Assembly (NCBI RefSeq): GCF_029227915.1
Contig: NC_079887.1
Coordinates: 16,925,650 to 16,989,649, forward strand
Direction: 5' to 3'
Source of the DNA: Hydractinia symbiolongicarpus
Taxonomy: Eukaryota; Cnidaria; Hydrozoa; Anthoathecata; Hydractiniidae
Length of the DNA stretch: 64,000 nt
Shown here: positions 22,921-33,745 of the stretch, piece after piece
Position numbering within the stretch: the first letter of the stretch is position 1
Layout of the letters: each line of letters opens with the position of its first letter
Translations under genes and position numbers: made by a program
The notes under the pieces: model-generated
What the model was told of the DNA's origin: nothing
Databases searched by the model: none
The model's input: the letters and a program-made list of their open reading frames with translations, nothing else

Positions 22921-23245
22921 AAGGTTTTCTGATGACGTCATAAACCCGTTCATTCCGAAACGGATTCGGTGACCCAGGTTTGGAAAATTACCCAAATTGG
23001 TCCCCCCAGGTGGTACCTAGTTACCCACGCGGTGAAAAAACATTGACGTCACCAACTCGTTTCCAAGTTATTTGGCCTCAAAATTATAGGTGCACTGTCA
23101 TGGCTTCACTAATCTTAATTAACTTTCCTTTGACGTCAATACTATTTTAACGTTCAAGTTTGGTAAAATTTTATAGCCGATGTTTTATAGAATTTGTTAA
23201 AAAAATTGTGAAGAATATAAACCACTTTGCAAAAGTCACAGACAG
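22921..23245 (+). repeat. Right half of the repeat unit split by the TTAA insertion
   Basis: Text resumes exactly where the unit at 18,247-18,627 stopped: 'gatgacgtcataaacccg', 'ccaggtggtacctagttacc', 'ttgacgtcaccaac', ending in 'cacagacagacaacctcg'. It joins at about 23,249 to a different short palindromic element ('cctcgtccccagg ... ctctggg'). Confidence 0.7.
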
Positions 23246-23345
23246 ACAACCTCGTCCCCAGGCCCATTTTTCTTTTTATGACGATCTCGGAAGACGAGAA
23301 GAAATGACTCTGGGCCACACACTGGTCAGTTCTAAGATCTGATTG

Positions 23346-24439
23346 GTTTCTCAAGTTTCCGTTAATTATGAAGATAAATTAATTTATGCGCAAAAAATTA
23401 AATAATAACAGTAAAACAATAATGGCGGCTAAGCTGGAATGTTTATGTTCTGCTGGACTGAATTTATTTTTGTGAAAAATAAAATATTTGGCATTGTTAG
23501 TATAGCTTAACGTGCAAACAAAATTAAATAGCTTTTAGTTTGTACCCAGAGGCTGTTAAAGTAAGCTACTGTTTTTTTTCCAGTGCAGTTAAGGAGGTAG
23601 CTACTAGACTCTAAAGCTAGCTATGCTAGCTTTTGTGCAAAGGGTGTAGTAAAAAACACAATGAAGGTTTTCTTGAAGACATGTTTAGCAGCTATCTAGC
23701 TAGCTTAAATACAACACAAGGTATATACAGGTATACATAACTAATCCTATTTCTTCCCAACAGACCTTCTTTTACACTCCAGCTAATATTCTTTCGGTGC
23801 AGAACACATAAAAAAATAAAATCATATGCTGTTGATTTGGTTGAAAAAGATTAAAATACTGGATTAGGAAGTTCATACCATTTAATTAACTAATTAGTTA
23901 TACGCTTAATTAATTAAATTTTACAGATTAAATAACAATTTTCACTGACTGCATGAAATGCAACATCCTATGTTTTACGACTTTAATCTCTTAGTAAAGC
24001 AACAAACATAAATTTATTGAAAAAAGTCAATTGATTTGACCATAGTGGCCATTTAGTTGTTAATGAGTTTCCAGGGACCCGTTTCGTGAAAACCAAAACT
24101 GTATATAATATGTGAAAAAAGAAGGATGAAAAAGAAAGATATTGAGTTAAAACTTGTTAGGAGATGCTTTTAGGCTAGTCTGATGGGATTAGCAAAAAAA
24201 ATGATTCTGTAATAGCTATACTTTCTGAATTTAGGCATTTAAAGCAGGGCGATAAGATTTTTTTTAAAGAAAATTATAAATTTTGACCTAACAATTGTAA
24301 AATTTTTTAAACAATACGATTTATTTAGGTGTATATGCACGTTATGACAATAACAGACAAAAGGAGCCAGTTATTATATACGTCAAAACGTAAATATCTG
24401 ATCTGTATCTGACCGACACATGATGGTTACGTTGATGAC
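23346..24439. other. Non-coding stretch, no gene seen
   Basis: AT-rich, with 'gctagctagct'-type runs (23,615-23,705) and 'ttaattaatt' palindromes (23,882-23,920). No gene or recognisable element end. Confidence 0.3.
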
Positions 24440-26200
24440 TCAATACTAGTATAATATATAGCTACACCATGCCACTATGTCTACGAACAAACACACATGG
24501 ATCTGCATGAGATTGGACAAAACCAATATCACATAAAAAATCATGCAGCAATTGGTGCCAATTGCATCCACTTTGTTTAAGCCCATAAAGAGATTTATTT
24601 AACTTCCAAACATTATTGGCTGTTTCATATGCAGGAGCTGGTTGAACATAAACTTCACATTCTATTGGAGCGTGTATATATGCTCCTTTAATGTCCATTT
24701 GATGAATGTTCCAATCTTCTTGAACAGCTACCTGCAGTAAAGTACGGATAGACTCCATTCTAGCAGGTGGTGAAAAGGTTTCTGAGTAATCTATTCCTTC
24801 TTCTTGGCTGAATACATTTACTACATAACGCGCTTTGTAAATTGGGTTGCTTGAATTTCCTTTGATGGTGTACACCCATTTTCCCCCACTGCTTGCTTAT
24901 TTTTGGGTAGTGGTGTTTCGGTGAACATATCGTTGAGCTTCAAAGAGTTGATTTCTTCTTCCATCGCACTTATCCATTGATCTGTGTCATCTTGTTGAAT
25001 TGCGTCATTGTATGTGTTTGGAACATTCAGATAACAACAATCAGAATCGGTGTTTTCAAAATCACTACAGTGATAATCATATCGTGGTGGAGCTTTGCCT
25101 TCCCTAGTTGGGTATCGAGCCTCTGGATTTCTCTCTGGGTTCTCATTTTGTTCTGAACTACTTTTTGTAGCCGGTTTAGTATTTACGTCAGTTAAAAATA
25201 AGTCATGACTTGATACAGTCCTGCTGTCGGAATAGTAAACTAGATAGGCTGGACTCTCTTTGTTATACCTGACAAAAATTCCTTTACAGCTTCTTGGATC
25301 CAGTTTCTTTTAATTATGGACGTATGCATAACATATTGTACCAAAAACATGTAATCTTGAGATGTCAGGTTTTAGTCCCGTGATAAGACCATATGGTGTT
25401 TCTCTGATGCGGTCTACAAAACAACGATTTCCAATATGTGTAGCAGCCATAACAGCACATGTTCATAAATGTTTAGGTAAGCTAGCTTCAAGTAACAACG
25501 CTCTTCCCATTTCAAAAAGGGTGCGCCAGCTGCGCTTTGCAGTGCCATTTTGATGAGGAGAATGTGGATCAGAGATTTCGTGTTTGATACAGTGTTTTGT
25601 CAGGATAGTTTTAAAGTCCTGTGATATGGAAAAATTTCTTCGTCAAAATTAAAGGTTTTCACTTTGCTGTAGGGCGCTATGTCTGCTAAAAAATTTTCTA
25701 ATGCACTGGACGCATCAGATTTCTGTTTTAAAAAATAAGTAAACATACATCCTGTGAAATCATCATTGAAAACAAGAGCATATCTGAAGCCATTCAGTGA
25801 CGCTGGTTCTATTGGTCCGGCTAGGTCAGGGTGTACCAAGTTCGAAAGGAGTCGTAGCACGGATGTCTGGCTGACGATTACGAGTGTTGGTCTGCTTTAC
25901 TAGTGTACATACCTCACAGTCAAATTTTTCTTGTTCACTGATGTGCATTCCTTGAACTACAGATTCTAATTTTATCACATAATCAATATTACAGTGTCCT
26001 AATATTCTGTGCCATGTTCTCAAATCTTCTATGCGTTTTTGGCTCACATTATTCTTGCACAGATAGTATAGTCGTTGGCATTGTTCGATTGGAAAGATTG
26101 TTCCATCTGGGGCAATGAGATTAGCATGATCATTGGAGAAGTTGACAACGGCACTTTTACGGGTTGCAGCTTGAACAGAAAAAATATTTTGAGGGTAAGT
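24440..26200 (-). pseudogene. Ty1/copia retrotransposon pol remnant
   Basis: Read from 26,200 leftwards, parts of a copia polyprotein appear in the usual order. A GAG-pre-integrase part has LFSVQAA-like text, PDGTIFPIEQ, DLRTWHRILGHCN and CEVCTLVKQT. The integrase has VHPDLAGPI and ALVFNDDFTGC (25,850-25,640), then SPHQNGTAKRSWRTL near 25,540. There the usual catalytic Glu of the QNG..ER motif is Lys. A linker follows, then reverse transcriptase (24875-24462) with YKARYVVN, IDYSETFSPPARM, HQMDIKGAYIHAP, LNKSLYGLKQSG and ADPCVFVRR. Frameshifts and stops interrupt it. The text fades just where the YVDD motif should come, and RNase H and both LTRs are absent. The 5' side is cut by the SINE at 26,203. 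A dead element. Confidence 0.85.
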
Positions 26201-26202
26201 TG

Positions 26203-26300
26203 GTACTAGGACTTCCTTCGCAGGACCCTTGTTGATAGCAGTACCAACAGGAACTGAAGAGGCTATCCTGGGTAAATAATTTCAATAATAAAATAATAAT
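26203..26300 (+). mobile_element. SINE copy 2, 5'-truncated
   Basis: Matches the 3' half of the SINE seen at 1376-1553 and 56,264-56,490: 'ccttcgcagga', 'gttgatagcagtaccaa', 'aggaactg', 'ggctatcctgggtaaataat', then an AATAATA tail. It sits directly against the copia remnant, so it inserted into it. 5' truncation is common for retroposed elements. Confidence 0.7.
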
Positions 26301-27776
26301 AGGCATCTTCAGTAATTCTAATCACAAAACCCTCTGAGAATTCTGTGGCTTGATAGCTAGCTATAGCTAGCTAAAAGTACTTTCACTTTTACTATAATAT
26401 GAAATAAAGATAGCTAAAAATCATAATTAAAAAAGTGTATAGCTAGCTACCTTGGTTTGCACAACCTTTATAGCTACAAAAGTACGTCTTGGACCTTTGC
26501 TAGCTAGCTAGCATAGATGGCTGAAAACTTTAAAATAAATATATATTTAAAATTTGTTTGTGTTTGTAGCCAATAAAAGCGAAGGCAACACTGCAACCAT
26601 GTTTTCTTGAAGCAAAAACTCAAAACACTTTAGCTAACTTGTTTCTGATTGAAAATAAAACTCTATCCTTGATTTCGATCCAAGATTGTTTTGCATAAAT
26701 TATAGCACTACGGTGTTCTCGGCGGTCCGCATGCAATTCTTAACAAAATGACCAAATTTTGAATAAATTAAAAATCAGCACGAATCGTGCTGATTATAAC
26801 CAGCCCAGGGTCATTTCTTCGCGCCGTCTCAGATATCAAAAAAGCGAAAAATTGCCCTGGGAACGAGGTTGACAGACAGACAGACAGAACTGGCGTATTA
26901 TTATATGATTGACGTTTGATAATTCTTATTGACGTCGCGACGTTAAATCTGTCGATTTAAGACATACCTTTTTTTCGGCGAAATCAAATGAAGATATTCA
27001 GAAACAATTCTTTTTACATGCATGAATACGCTCAAATTGCTACAACGCCTCAAAAGGAGGAGAGCGGTCGCAATGTTTTGTCACCATACGCTCCACAATC
27101 AGTGTTCTTGCCCCCACCGCCTAAACCTGCTTATTTCGAATACATGGCGCAACAAGCAAAGAATGGTTATTTTCGCCTTCACCGCCGCCCCTAGTCATCC
27201 AAAATATGGAAGATATGGTAGATGTCAGTCAACAACTTGTAAATATTGGTGTTAATGTAACACAGATTCAGTTGTATTTGTTTAACACAGGACTTTTACA
27301 TCATTGATATTCAGCATCAACAGTGGTATGAGCCGTGAACAAGTGTTTTTATATTCAGACTAGCCGTCATGGTCGCGGAAAAAAAAGATGAAGCAAGCGT
27401 GGCTGATAGGCAAAACATCGTTAAGTTTGGTGCGTTCAGCAATTTTTTGTCTGCGTGGTTACAGTGATTCTGAACGTAGTATGTGCGACGACGACGTACT
27501 GATTGCAAATGATAAAACGACAAGCTGAGTTGCATCTCGTTAATTTTAAAAAAAACAGGTCATACTTTCAGTTTGAATAATAAATGAAATCTACAAATTA
27601 AAAAAGTTAAAGTAAAAACGTTATGATAACTGCGATGGTTAAAATTTTCGTAAAAAGTAGAGTGTTAAGGTTTACTATTAAATGTTCACACATAATCAGT
27701 ATCCGCAGTCGCGATAGAAGACCGTAAGTTCTCACTTAAATTTCCTTTGAAGAAGATTGATGAAACATCACGTTGA
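26301..27776. other. Repeat fragments, no gene seen
   Basis: Contains 'gctagctagc' runs (26,355-26,515). At 26,800-26,870 there is a short palindromic element with ends 'cccagggtcatttcttcgcg' and 'ccctgggaacgaggttg'. It abuts a 'gacagacagacagacaga' tail and 'actggcgtattattatat', the end of the dispersed repeat of 16-18 kb. Open frames at 26,988-27,535 show no recognisable domain. Confidence 0.4.
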
Positions 27777-27782
27777 TTTATT
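27777..27782 (-). terminator. Polyadenylation signal of isocitrate lyase
   Basis: TTTATT on the plus strand is AATAAA on the coding strand, about 43 bases after the isocitrate lyase stop codon. This is the first canonical signal downstream, so it is the likely mRNA end. Confidence 0.6.
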
Positions 27783-27824
27783 TTGCATATTTACACTCTG
27801 ATAACAAGAGCAGTGTTAAATGCG

Positions 27825-30457
27825 TCACGATTGCTTGGAGTGAAACTGTTCTTCCTCCGTTGATCCTTTTAACGCACAAACTGAACTTTGACCACCAGAC
27901 ACCATAGTAGATATTTTATCAAAATAACCTGCTCCGACTTCTCGTTGGTGCTTATGTGCTGTAAAGCCATTTTTTTCTTGTTTAAACTCGTCCTCTTGTA
28001 TGGCAACATATGCTTCCATGCCTCTTGTTTTATATGCTCTGGCGAGTTTAAACATGGCATGATTCATACTGTGAAAGCCTGCCAACGTTACAAATTGAAA
28101 TCTGTAACCAAGTTTTCCTAAATCTTGCTGGAATGTTCTAATGCTATTTTCAGATAGATTTGCTTTCCAGTTAAATGAAGGCGAACAGTTATATGCTAAT
28201 GGTTTACCTGGAAACTCATCATGAATTGATTTGGCAAAATATTCCGCTTCTTTTATGCTTGGAGTATCTGTCTCACACCAAACTATATCAGCATATGGGG
28301 CGTAAGATAGTCCTCTAGCGATGGCTTGATCTATTCCGTTACATACATTAAAAAATCCTTCAGAAGTGCGGTCTCCTGTTAAGAATTGACTGTCTCGCTC
28401 GTCTGCGTCAGAAGTAATCATATTGGCAGCTTGTGCATCAGTACGTGCAATTAAAATTGTATGTGTGCCCAACATATCAGAAGCCAGTCTGGCGGCATTT
28501 AACGTACGTATAAACTGTTGCGTAGGAACAAGAACTTTGCCACCCATATGACCACATTTCTTTTCGGAGGCCAGTTGGTCTTCAAAATGTACGCCAGAGG
28601 CACCAGCCATAATCTATAATAAAACTAACTATAGATGTAGAACACAATATTAAAAAATAGCCACATATATTAAGCCAGCGACTCTAAGTCGATGATTTCT
28701 TTAATTCGTTTGTGTTTTTTTGTCGTCCAAAAATTGCGTGTTACTCGGATTGAGGTTGTATGTTTTACTTGTCTGTAAAATACAAAGAAGCAAAGAACTA
28801 AGTCTAGTAAAACTACAGCAGGTACGATAATTCTATGGCGTATCCACGGAGGACGGACAATTTTTTAAAGATGAAAAAAATAATATATAATAAGAATATT
28901 ATAAGTCAGAGACTCTCTTTCGACAAAGTATGGTGTTCTCCTTTGTATTTACAAATTTAGAGAACGTGGAAGCTCACACATTTCTGTTTCAAAATGTTAA
29001 TTCATTAGTTATTGAATTTGCATATCCTTTTTATATCGACTTAGTTGACGAATTTATCAGTTGCTTTCCTAAATACACACTTTTCATAAGAATATCAGGC
29101 TAGAATTTCAGGCTAAAACCTATTGTGTAGACCAGCCTGATTAGAATTTATGTATTCTTATAAAACAGCTTGTGATACACTTGGTAAAGGCTATTAGCTC
29201 GACTTGAAAGCATTAGCCAATAGTTTCTTCACGGCTTCAAATTTGCTTTTCCAAAGACAGAAAACGGCTATATTATAATAATTTAAAAAAATTAGTTCGG
29301 CCACAAATAGGTGTATGGGAACATGGGCTGCTCCAAGGTTTCGTTTCAAGTTTTATGCTTTCGCCATAAAATTCGCGGAATCAATAATACATGTCCACTA
29401 TTTCCTGCACTACTGTTGCACACGCGCGTACTTAAGATATTGTCAAAATTGTCGATTTCTTTATTCTATCATTTTAGTTGCTCACTTTCAGCCTTTTAAG
29501 ATTGGTTTTTTCCCTTTCAACTCATGTCATGGCCAGGATACCCAGCATTATTTTTTTATCGCCGGGATCTCGGAATGTGATCATTATCATAATCAAATGA
29601 CTTCACTCACTCGAACAAATATAATCAATTCTCATACTATTTAAAGAGGGTAAGTTGTGACCTTCCTGGCTTTGTGCCCATTGATTGATTTTAATTCGGG
29701 GTTTGCTTGGAGGAATTTGGATTGTAATTAGTGAGTTGCTCTGAAACATTCGTTGGCGTCCAAGCTTTGGTTTGAGGGAATCTGAATTGCGATATACTCG
29801 AAAAATGCTTAGTTAACTAGGCTACTCGTAACAGAAATTTAAAAAAGTAACTTTCTATGCACCTAATTTTGATTACGATAACGTAGTACCAGCATTAAAT
29901 TTAAAAATATTATACCATGTTTCTCATGAGTTCAAAGGCATTAAGGGCGCCACCAAATCCAGCTTCTGCGTCAGCCACAATTGGGAGATAATAATCTATA
30001 TGTTCTTCGACACCTTCGAGTTTAGCAATTTGATCAGCTCGCATTAAAGCGTTGTTTATACGTTGTACTAGACGAGGAGCAGCATCTGCAGGATATAAAC
30101 TTTGGTCAGGAAACGTTTGGCCAGCCGTGTTACTGTCTGCAGCTACCTGCCATCCACTAAGATAGATGGCTTGTAAGCCTGCTTTTGCCATTTGAACCGC
30201 TTGACCACCTATAATTTTTTAATATTTTCGAATGTTTATATTTTTTTAAAAGGTTCAGCAAGAAGTAAATTTACCTGTCAATGAACCCAGAGCGTTAACA
30301 TATGAATCACCGCCTCGCGAAATTAATGTCCAAAGTTTCTCTGCGCCTCTCCTAGCAAGAGTGCACTCTGGAACAATTGAACCTTTAATTTTTTCGACAT
30401 CCTCCAGACAATAATCACGTCTAATTCCGACATACCGATCAGCTTGGACTTGAATGG
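27825..30457 (-). CDS. Isocitrate lyase, three 3' exons (5' exon not found)
   Basis: Cleaves isocitrate to glyoxylate and succinate, the first step of the glyoxylate bypass. Exons, 5' to 3': 30457-30275, 30208-29916 and 28613-27825. Junctions are phase 1 (SLTG|GQAVQ) and phase 0 ([14 protein letters not shown]), all GT-AG. The 421 visible codons carry [37 protein letters not shown], the catalytic KKCGHMGGK loop (Cys about residue 178 of the visible part), [36 protein letters not shown] and [15 protein letters not shown] before the stop. The order and spacing match the short, bacterial-type isocitrate lyase (about 430 residues). Only an N-terminal exon of perhaps 20-50 codons is missing; it must end in phase 1 somewhere to the right. 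There is no SKL-type peroxisomal end (it ends HSKQS). No frameshift is seen. Malate synthase lies divergent, 10.5 kb away. Confidence 0.95.
28614..29915 (-). other. Isocitrate lyase intron, 1.3 kb
   Basis: Lies between the GTATAATA donor at 29915 and the TTATAG acceptor ending at 28614. I see no nested gene. Open frames such as 29,311-29,644 on the other strand have no recognised domain. Confidence 0.75.
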
Positions 30458-30559
30458 CTATAAAAAAAAGCTTCTGATAATTATATTTTCCTGTTCTTGT
30501 TACTTCTTTTGGTTTTACTTGGCATGTCCCTAGGATTCTTTGTCTTTTGTATTGTTCTC

Positions 30560-30660
30560 CTGCTAAGTAGACTTTTCCACGGCCCTTTTTGACTAGTCTA
30601 TATAATTATACAGAGAGTGCGTCTGTCTGTCTGTTCATTTTCGGTTAACATTAATGTAAC
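30560..30660 (-). repeat. Reverse fragment of the 16-18 kb repeat
   Basis: On the minus strand it reads 'gaacagacagacagac', then 'ataattatatagactagtc', then a 'gggccgtggaaaagtc' start: the end of one unit joined to the start of the next, as in the array at 16-18 kb. It lies in the upstream part of isocitrate lyase. Confidence 0.55.
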
Positions 30661-32044
30661 TTCCATATCCTAATTTAAATTACCCTCAGTATAATTGTTG
30701 TTACAGGCTTCTTTGTGTTCTTCACTTTTCATGTTTTTTCTTGAAATCAGAATAGTTTCTTGTTAAATAACCTGACATACTGCTACATTAACACTATTAT
30801 CTTCTTGGCACAAGCGTTTCTTGTTCCTATTTTTGGTTTCAATTGAAGTACAACTTTATGTGGATCTATATAAATATAGATGGCTATGGGGAGATCGATA
30901 ACGAAGAAATGTGTTGAAATTTAAGTCAAAAAAATTTATATCGTATTATTAGCTGTATGAGCGACTAATTAAACTGCACCCATCCTATATATAATTATTC
31001 TGCATCGGCAAGTTAAAACAAATCAATGACCAATAAATATCGTCAAAATCAAAAAAGGATAATAAACGATCAAATTTCTTCAATTCAATAAATCGAATTC
31101 GACAAAATCCTGTATTGTCCACAGGTTTGAAAGTCATGTATCGCCTGCTTAAAACGTTACTTGTTTAACAATGATATGAAAGTCAGCTTGACTAAATTTA
31201 TTTACATATATTAATATAATTACCTTGTGCATCACATGGTATTGATTTGTATCTTTTTAATAAATTCTCACTTCAAATCAAAAAGGGAGACAATAATTAC
31301 ACAACCTGGTATTAATTCAGTTCCTGGTAAAATTGTATTCTTGTTTCATCAGCATTTTCGAAAATTCTTCAACGAGAAAGTAAATGTTAAAGGATGTTAT
31401 TGGGACCACGTATATATACGCCGAGGCAAATGGCGAGGTGTTAACAAAAATTCTTGATTCACGTCAGCTTCTTTTTTCTAAATTTTACTGGTATTAGTGT
31501 ATGGGAGCATGAGATCGCAAGCAAAAAAGGAATTCTAGAAAATATTCCTAGGAAAGGAATTCTCGTTGTAATATTTTTCAAAAAACGTTTGTGTATGCCG
31601 TTTCCGTTTGTTGAAAAACAAGTGTTTGTTCATAAAAATACACTTTTAAAAACAAGCTCAGATTATGTGAAAAAATAAGAGCAACTTACAAGTTTAGGGT
31701 CACATTTTATTCAATGTCCGTTAAATCACAGCATGAAGCACCAAAGCAAAGAAATTGCGCAGGCGCATGAAAAAATATTCCACCGCGGCTTGCTGTATTT
31801 ATTAAAACGCCACAATAAGAACAAAATAAGAACTATTGAGGCTAGAGTCCTGGAAAGAATAAGATTGAAGCTCACTGAAATTTTACTCGGAACAGAACAG
31901 AAAGGACTCTGCAACTGTACCCCTATTCTAAGGAGGAACCCTGGAGACCTGCAAACCGCTGTAATATCAACCTCTTTATAATATTCGCCTGCGAACACTG
32001 CATTATCTCTAGTCTGCACAATCATTATCTTCGAACTCTGCAAC
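30661..32044. other. Upstream of isocitrate lyase, first exon not located
   Basis: The missing first exon of isocitrate lyase should be on the minus strand somewhere between here and about 40.9 kb. I found no short ATG-led stretch that both looks like a targeting peptide and ends in a phase-1 donor. A minus-strand frame at 32,160-31,726 is formed partly from 'tacgaagatgg' repeat words and is not convincing. No other gene seen. Confidence 0.3.
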
Positions 32045-33745
32045 GCACTGTTACGTACGATGTCATTCACTGTACGAAGTTGGCCTTTTTTGCCGTAGCG
32101 CTGAGAGTGACCATCCTCGTACAAAACGGACCATCTTCGTACAGCGGCGAATATCGTCAAAAAATGAAACTTTTATAATAGAATAATAACTTTTCTGAAA
32201 TATCTTTTTTTCGTTTTGTTAAAAATTGAGTGAGAACAGAGAAGAACGCAAAAACTTTCAATATATTCGAACACACATTTTTAAATTTTACATTGAGACT
32301 TTTAACGCAACTTGCTGTCTGAAATAGTTCAAACGATAACAACCAGTTAACCGAAACTGGTAAGATATTCTTTTTCCCGCAAATAAAGATAAACCACAAA
32401 ACTAGCTGCTACGGACGAACTTGAAAGTAGCCAAAACGATAACATCCAGTTACCCAAACTGGTATGCAGACAGAGAAAAACTACAAAAACAGACGACAAT
32501 TTTATTACATCCTTTTTTTATAAAAATAGCTACTATAATGCCCGACGAATTAGAGGACGGTGCTGAACCAGTTCTGTTTAAAGATATGAATGACGAAGAA
32601 AATCTATCTTCATATTATCATATTTTAGGCAAATGGAAATTGCTAAAGAATTTGTGTATGGAAACAGCTCGGTCCAATTGGATAATCTGAGATCTCCGTC
32701 GGAGTTGATAGAAACTGTGGTGCACGAGTTGCCTGATATAACTTATTTTCCAGAGTTTTAACAGTGTCAACAACAAAGAAGCAGGTATTGAAAAATTATT
32801 TAAAAGCCTGATCGCAAACAATTTCGTAAAAATAATAAGATAGTTATACAACGATTACTTTCCTTTAATAGAAAAAAAAGTAGAAAATGAAGAAGAAATG
32901 GAGAGACAATGTAGGAGAGAGTTTTTGCCATTATCATACAAAAGCGGTACCCCTGGACTAGCTGGTACAACAATCGAAGCTACCTGAAGTAAATACACTA
33001 CTTCTGATTAAACGTTCTGGTAGCAAGTATCAAGCATTTTATAACGAAATACTGGCAAAAAACATCCTCAATTTTATCAAAAACTGATGGACGAGTCGAA
33101 CATTGCAGAACCAACTGAGTCATCTCCAATTACATTCGGATGAAGTACCCATGCGAATTTGATACAGGGAGATTATCGTTAACCCGCATTCAGTTTTTGT
33201 TGGTGCAAATTATTGATAGAGTAAATAAAAAAAAATCGATGTAAAGACCATAATGATAATATATGGTAGTCTTTATCTGTGCCTTGGTATTTTAAGTTGT
33301 ACGAAGTTGGTTCGAGTCAGAAAAATCCAAGTTAAAAAATGACGTTGACCAAACCTCGTACAAAGTTGTTTAAGTTGTACGAAGTTGGTATTGTTGAAAA
33401 AAAATTTAAATAAATTAGAAGTTAAGTAGTCCCAGCCTCGTGTAGAGTATTTTAAGTCGTACAAAGTTGGAATGGATAAAAAGAATCAAGTTAAGTGACG
33501 TTGGCCCAACCTCGTACACAGTTATTTAGGTTGTACGAAGTTGGTACAATCATTAGATAATTATAAAAAATTATCGTCGGAGAATATTTAAGACATGCTT
33601 ACTGAATGTAATTAACAATGTTTAGATATTCATTTCTAAACCAAATTATTTGTTGCATAATTTTTATACAACAATTGTAATGCCCATCTTCGTACAAGCG
33701 CGAAAAATGACCAACCTCGCACAACGGGTCAATTTCGTACGGAAC
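32045..33745. mobile_element. Element with iterated TGTACGAAGTTGG words at both ends
   Basis: The word 'tgtacgaagttgg' or its complement 'ccaacctcgtaca' recurs at about 32,069, 32,115, 32,135, 33,297, 33,350, 33,375, 33,455, 33,510, 33,535, 33,688 and 33,712. The copies cluster in the outer 100-450 bases of a 1.7 kb stretch and face both ways. As with the 20,852-21,618 element, this looks like a DNA transposon with iterated subterminal protein-binding sites. The exact termini and target duplication are not clear to me. The middle (about 32,539-33,150) contains coding remnants in several frames, for example SPSELIETVVHELPDITYF ending in TAA at about 32,760, of unknown family. Confidence 0.45.

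Noticed and set aside
27869-28121. Overlapping frames within isocitrate lyase exon 3
   Set aside because: Shadows of the enzyme's real frame.
28614-29915. Nested gene in the isocitrate lyase intron (frames at 29,311-29,644)
   Set aside because: The opposite-strand frames have no domain and overlap each other in different frames.
31726-32160. Minus-strand frame as the missing first exon of isocitrate lyase
   Set aside because: It overlaps the TACGAAG repeat words, has no phase-1 donor in a suitable place, and its text does not lead into the enzyme.
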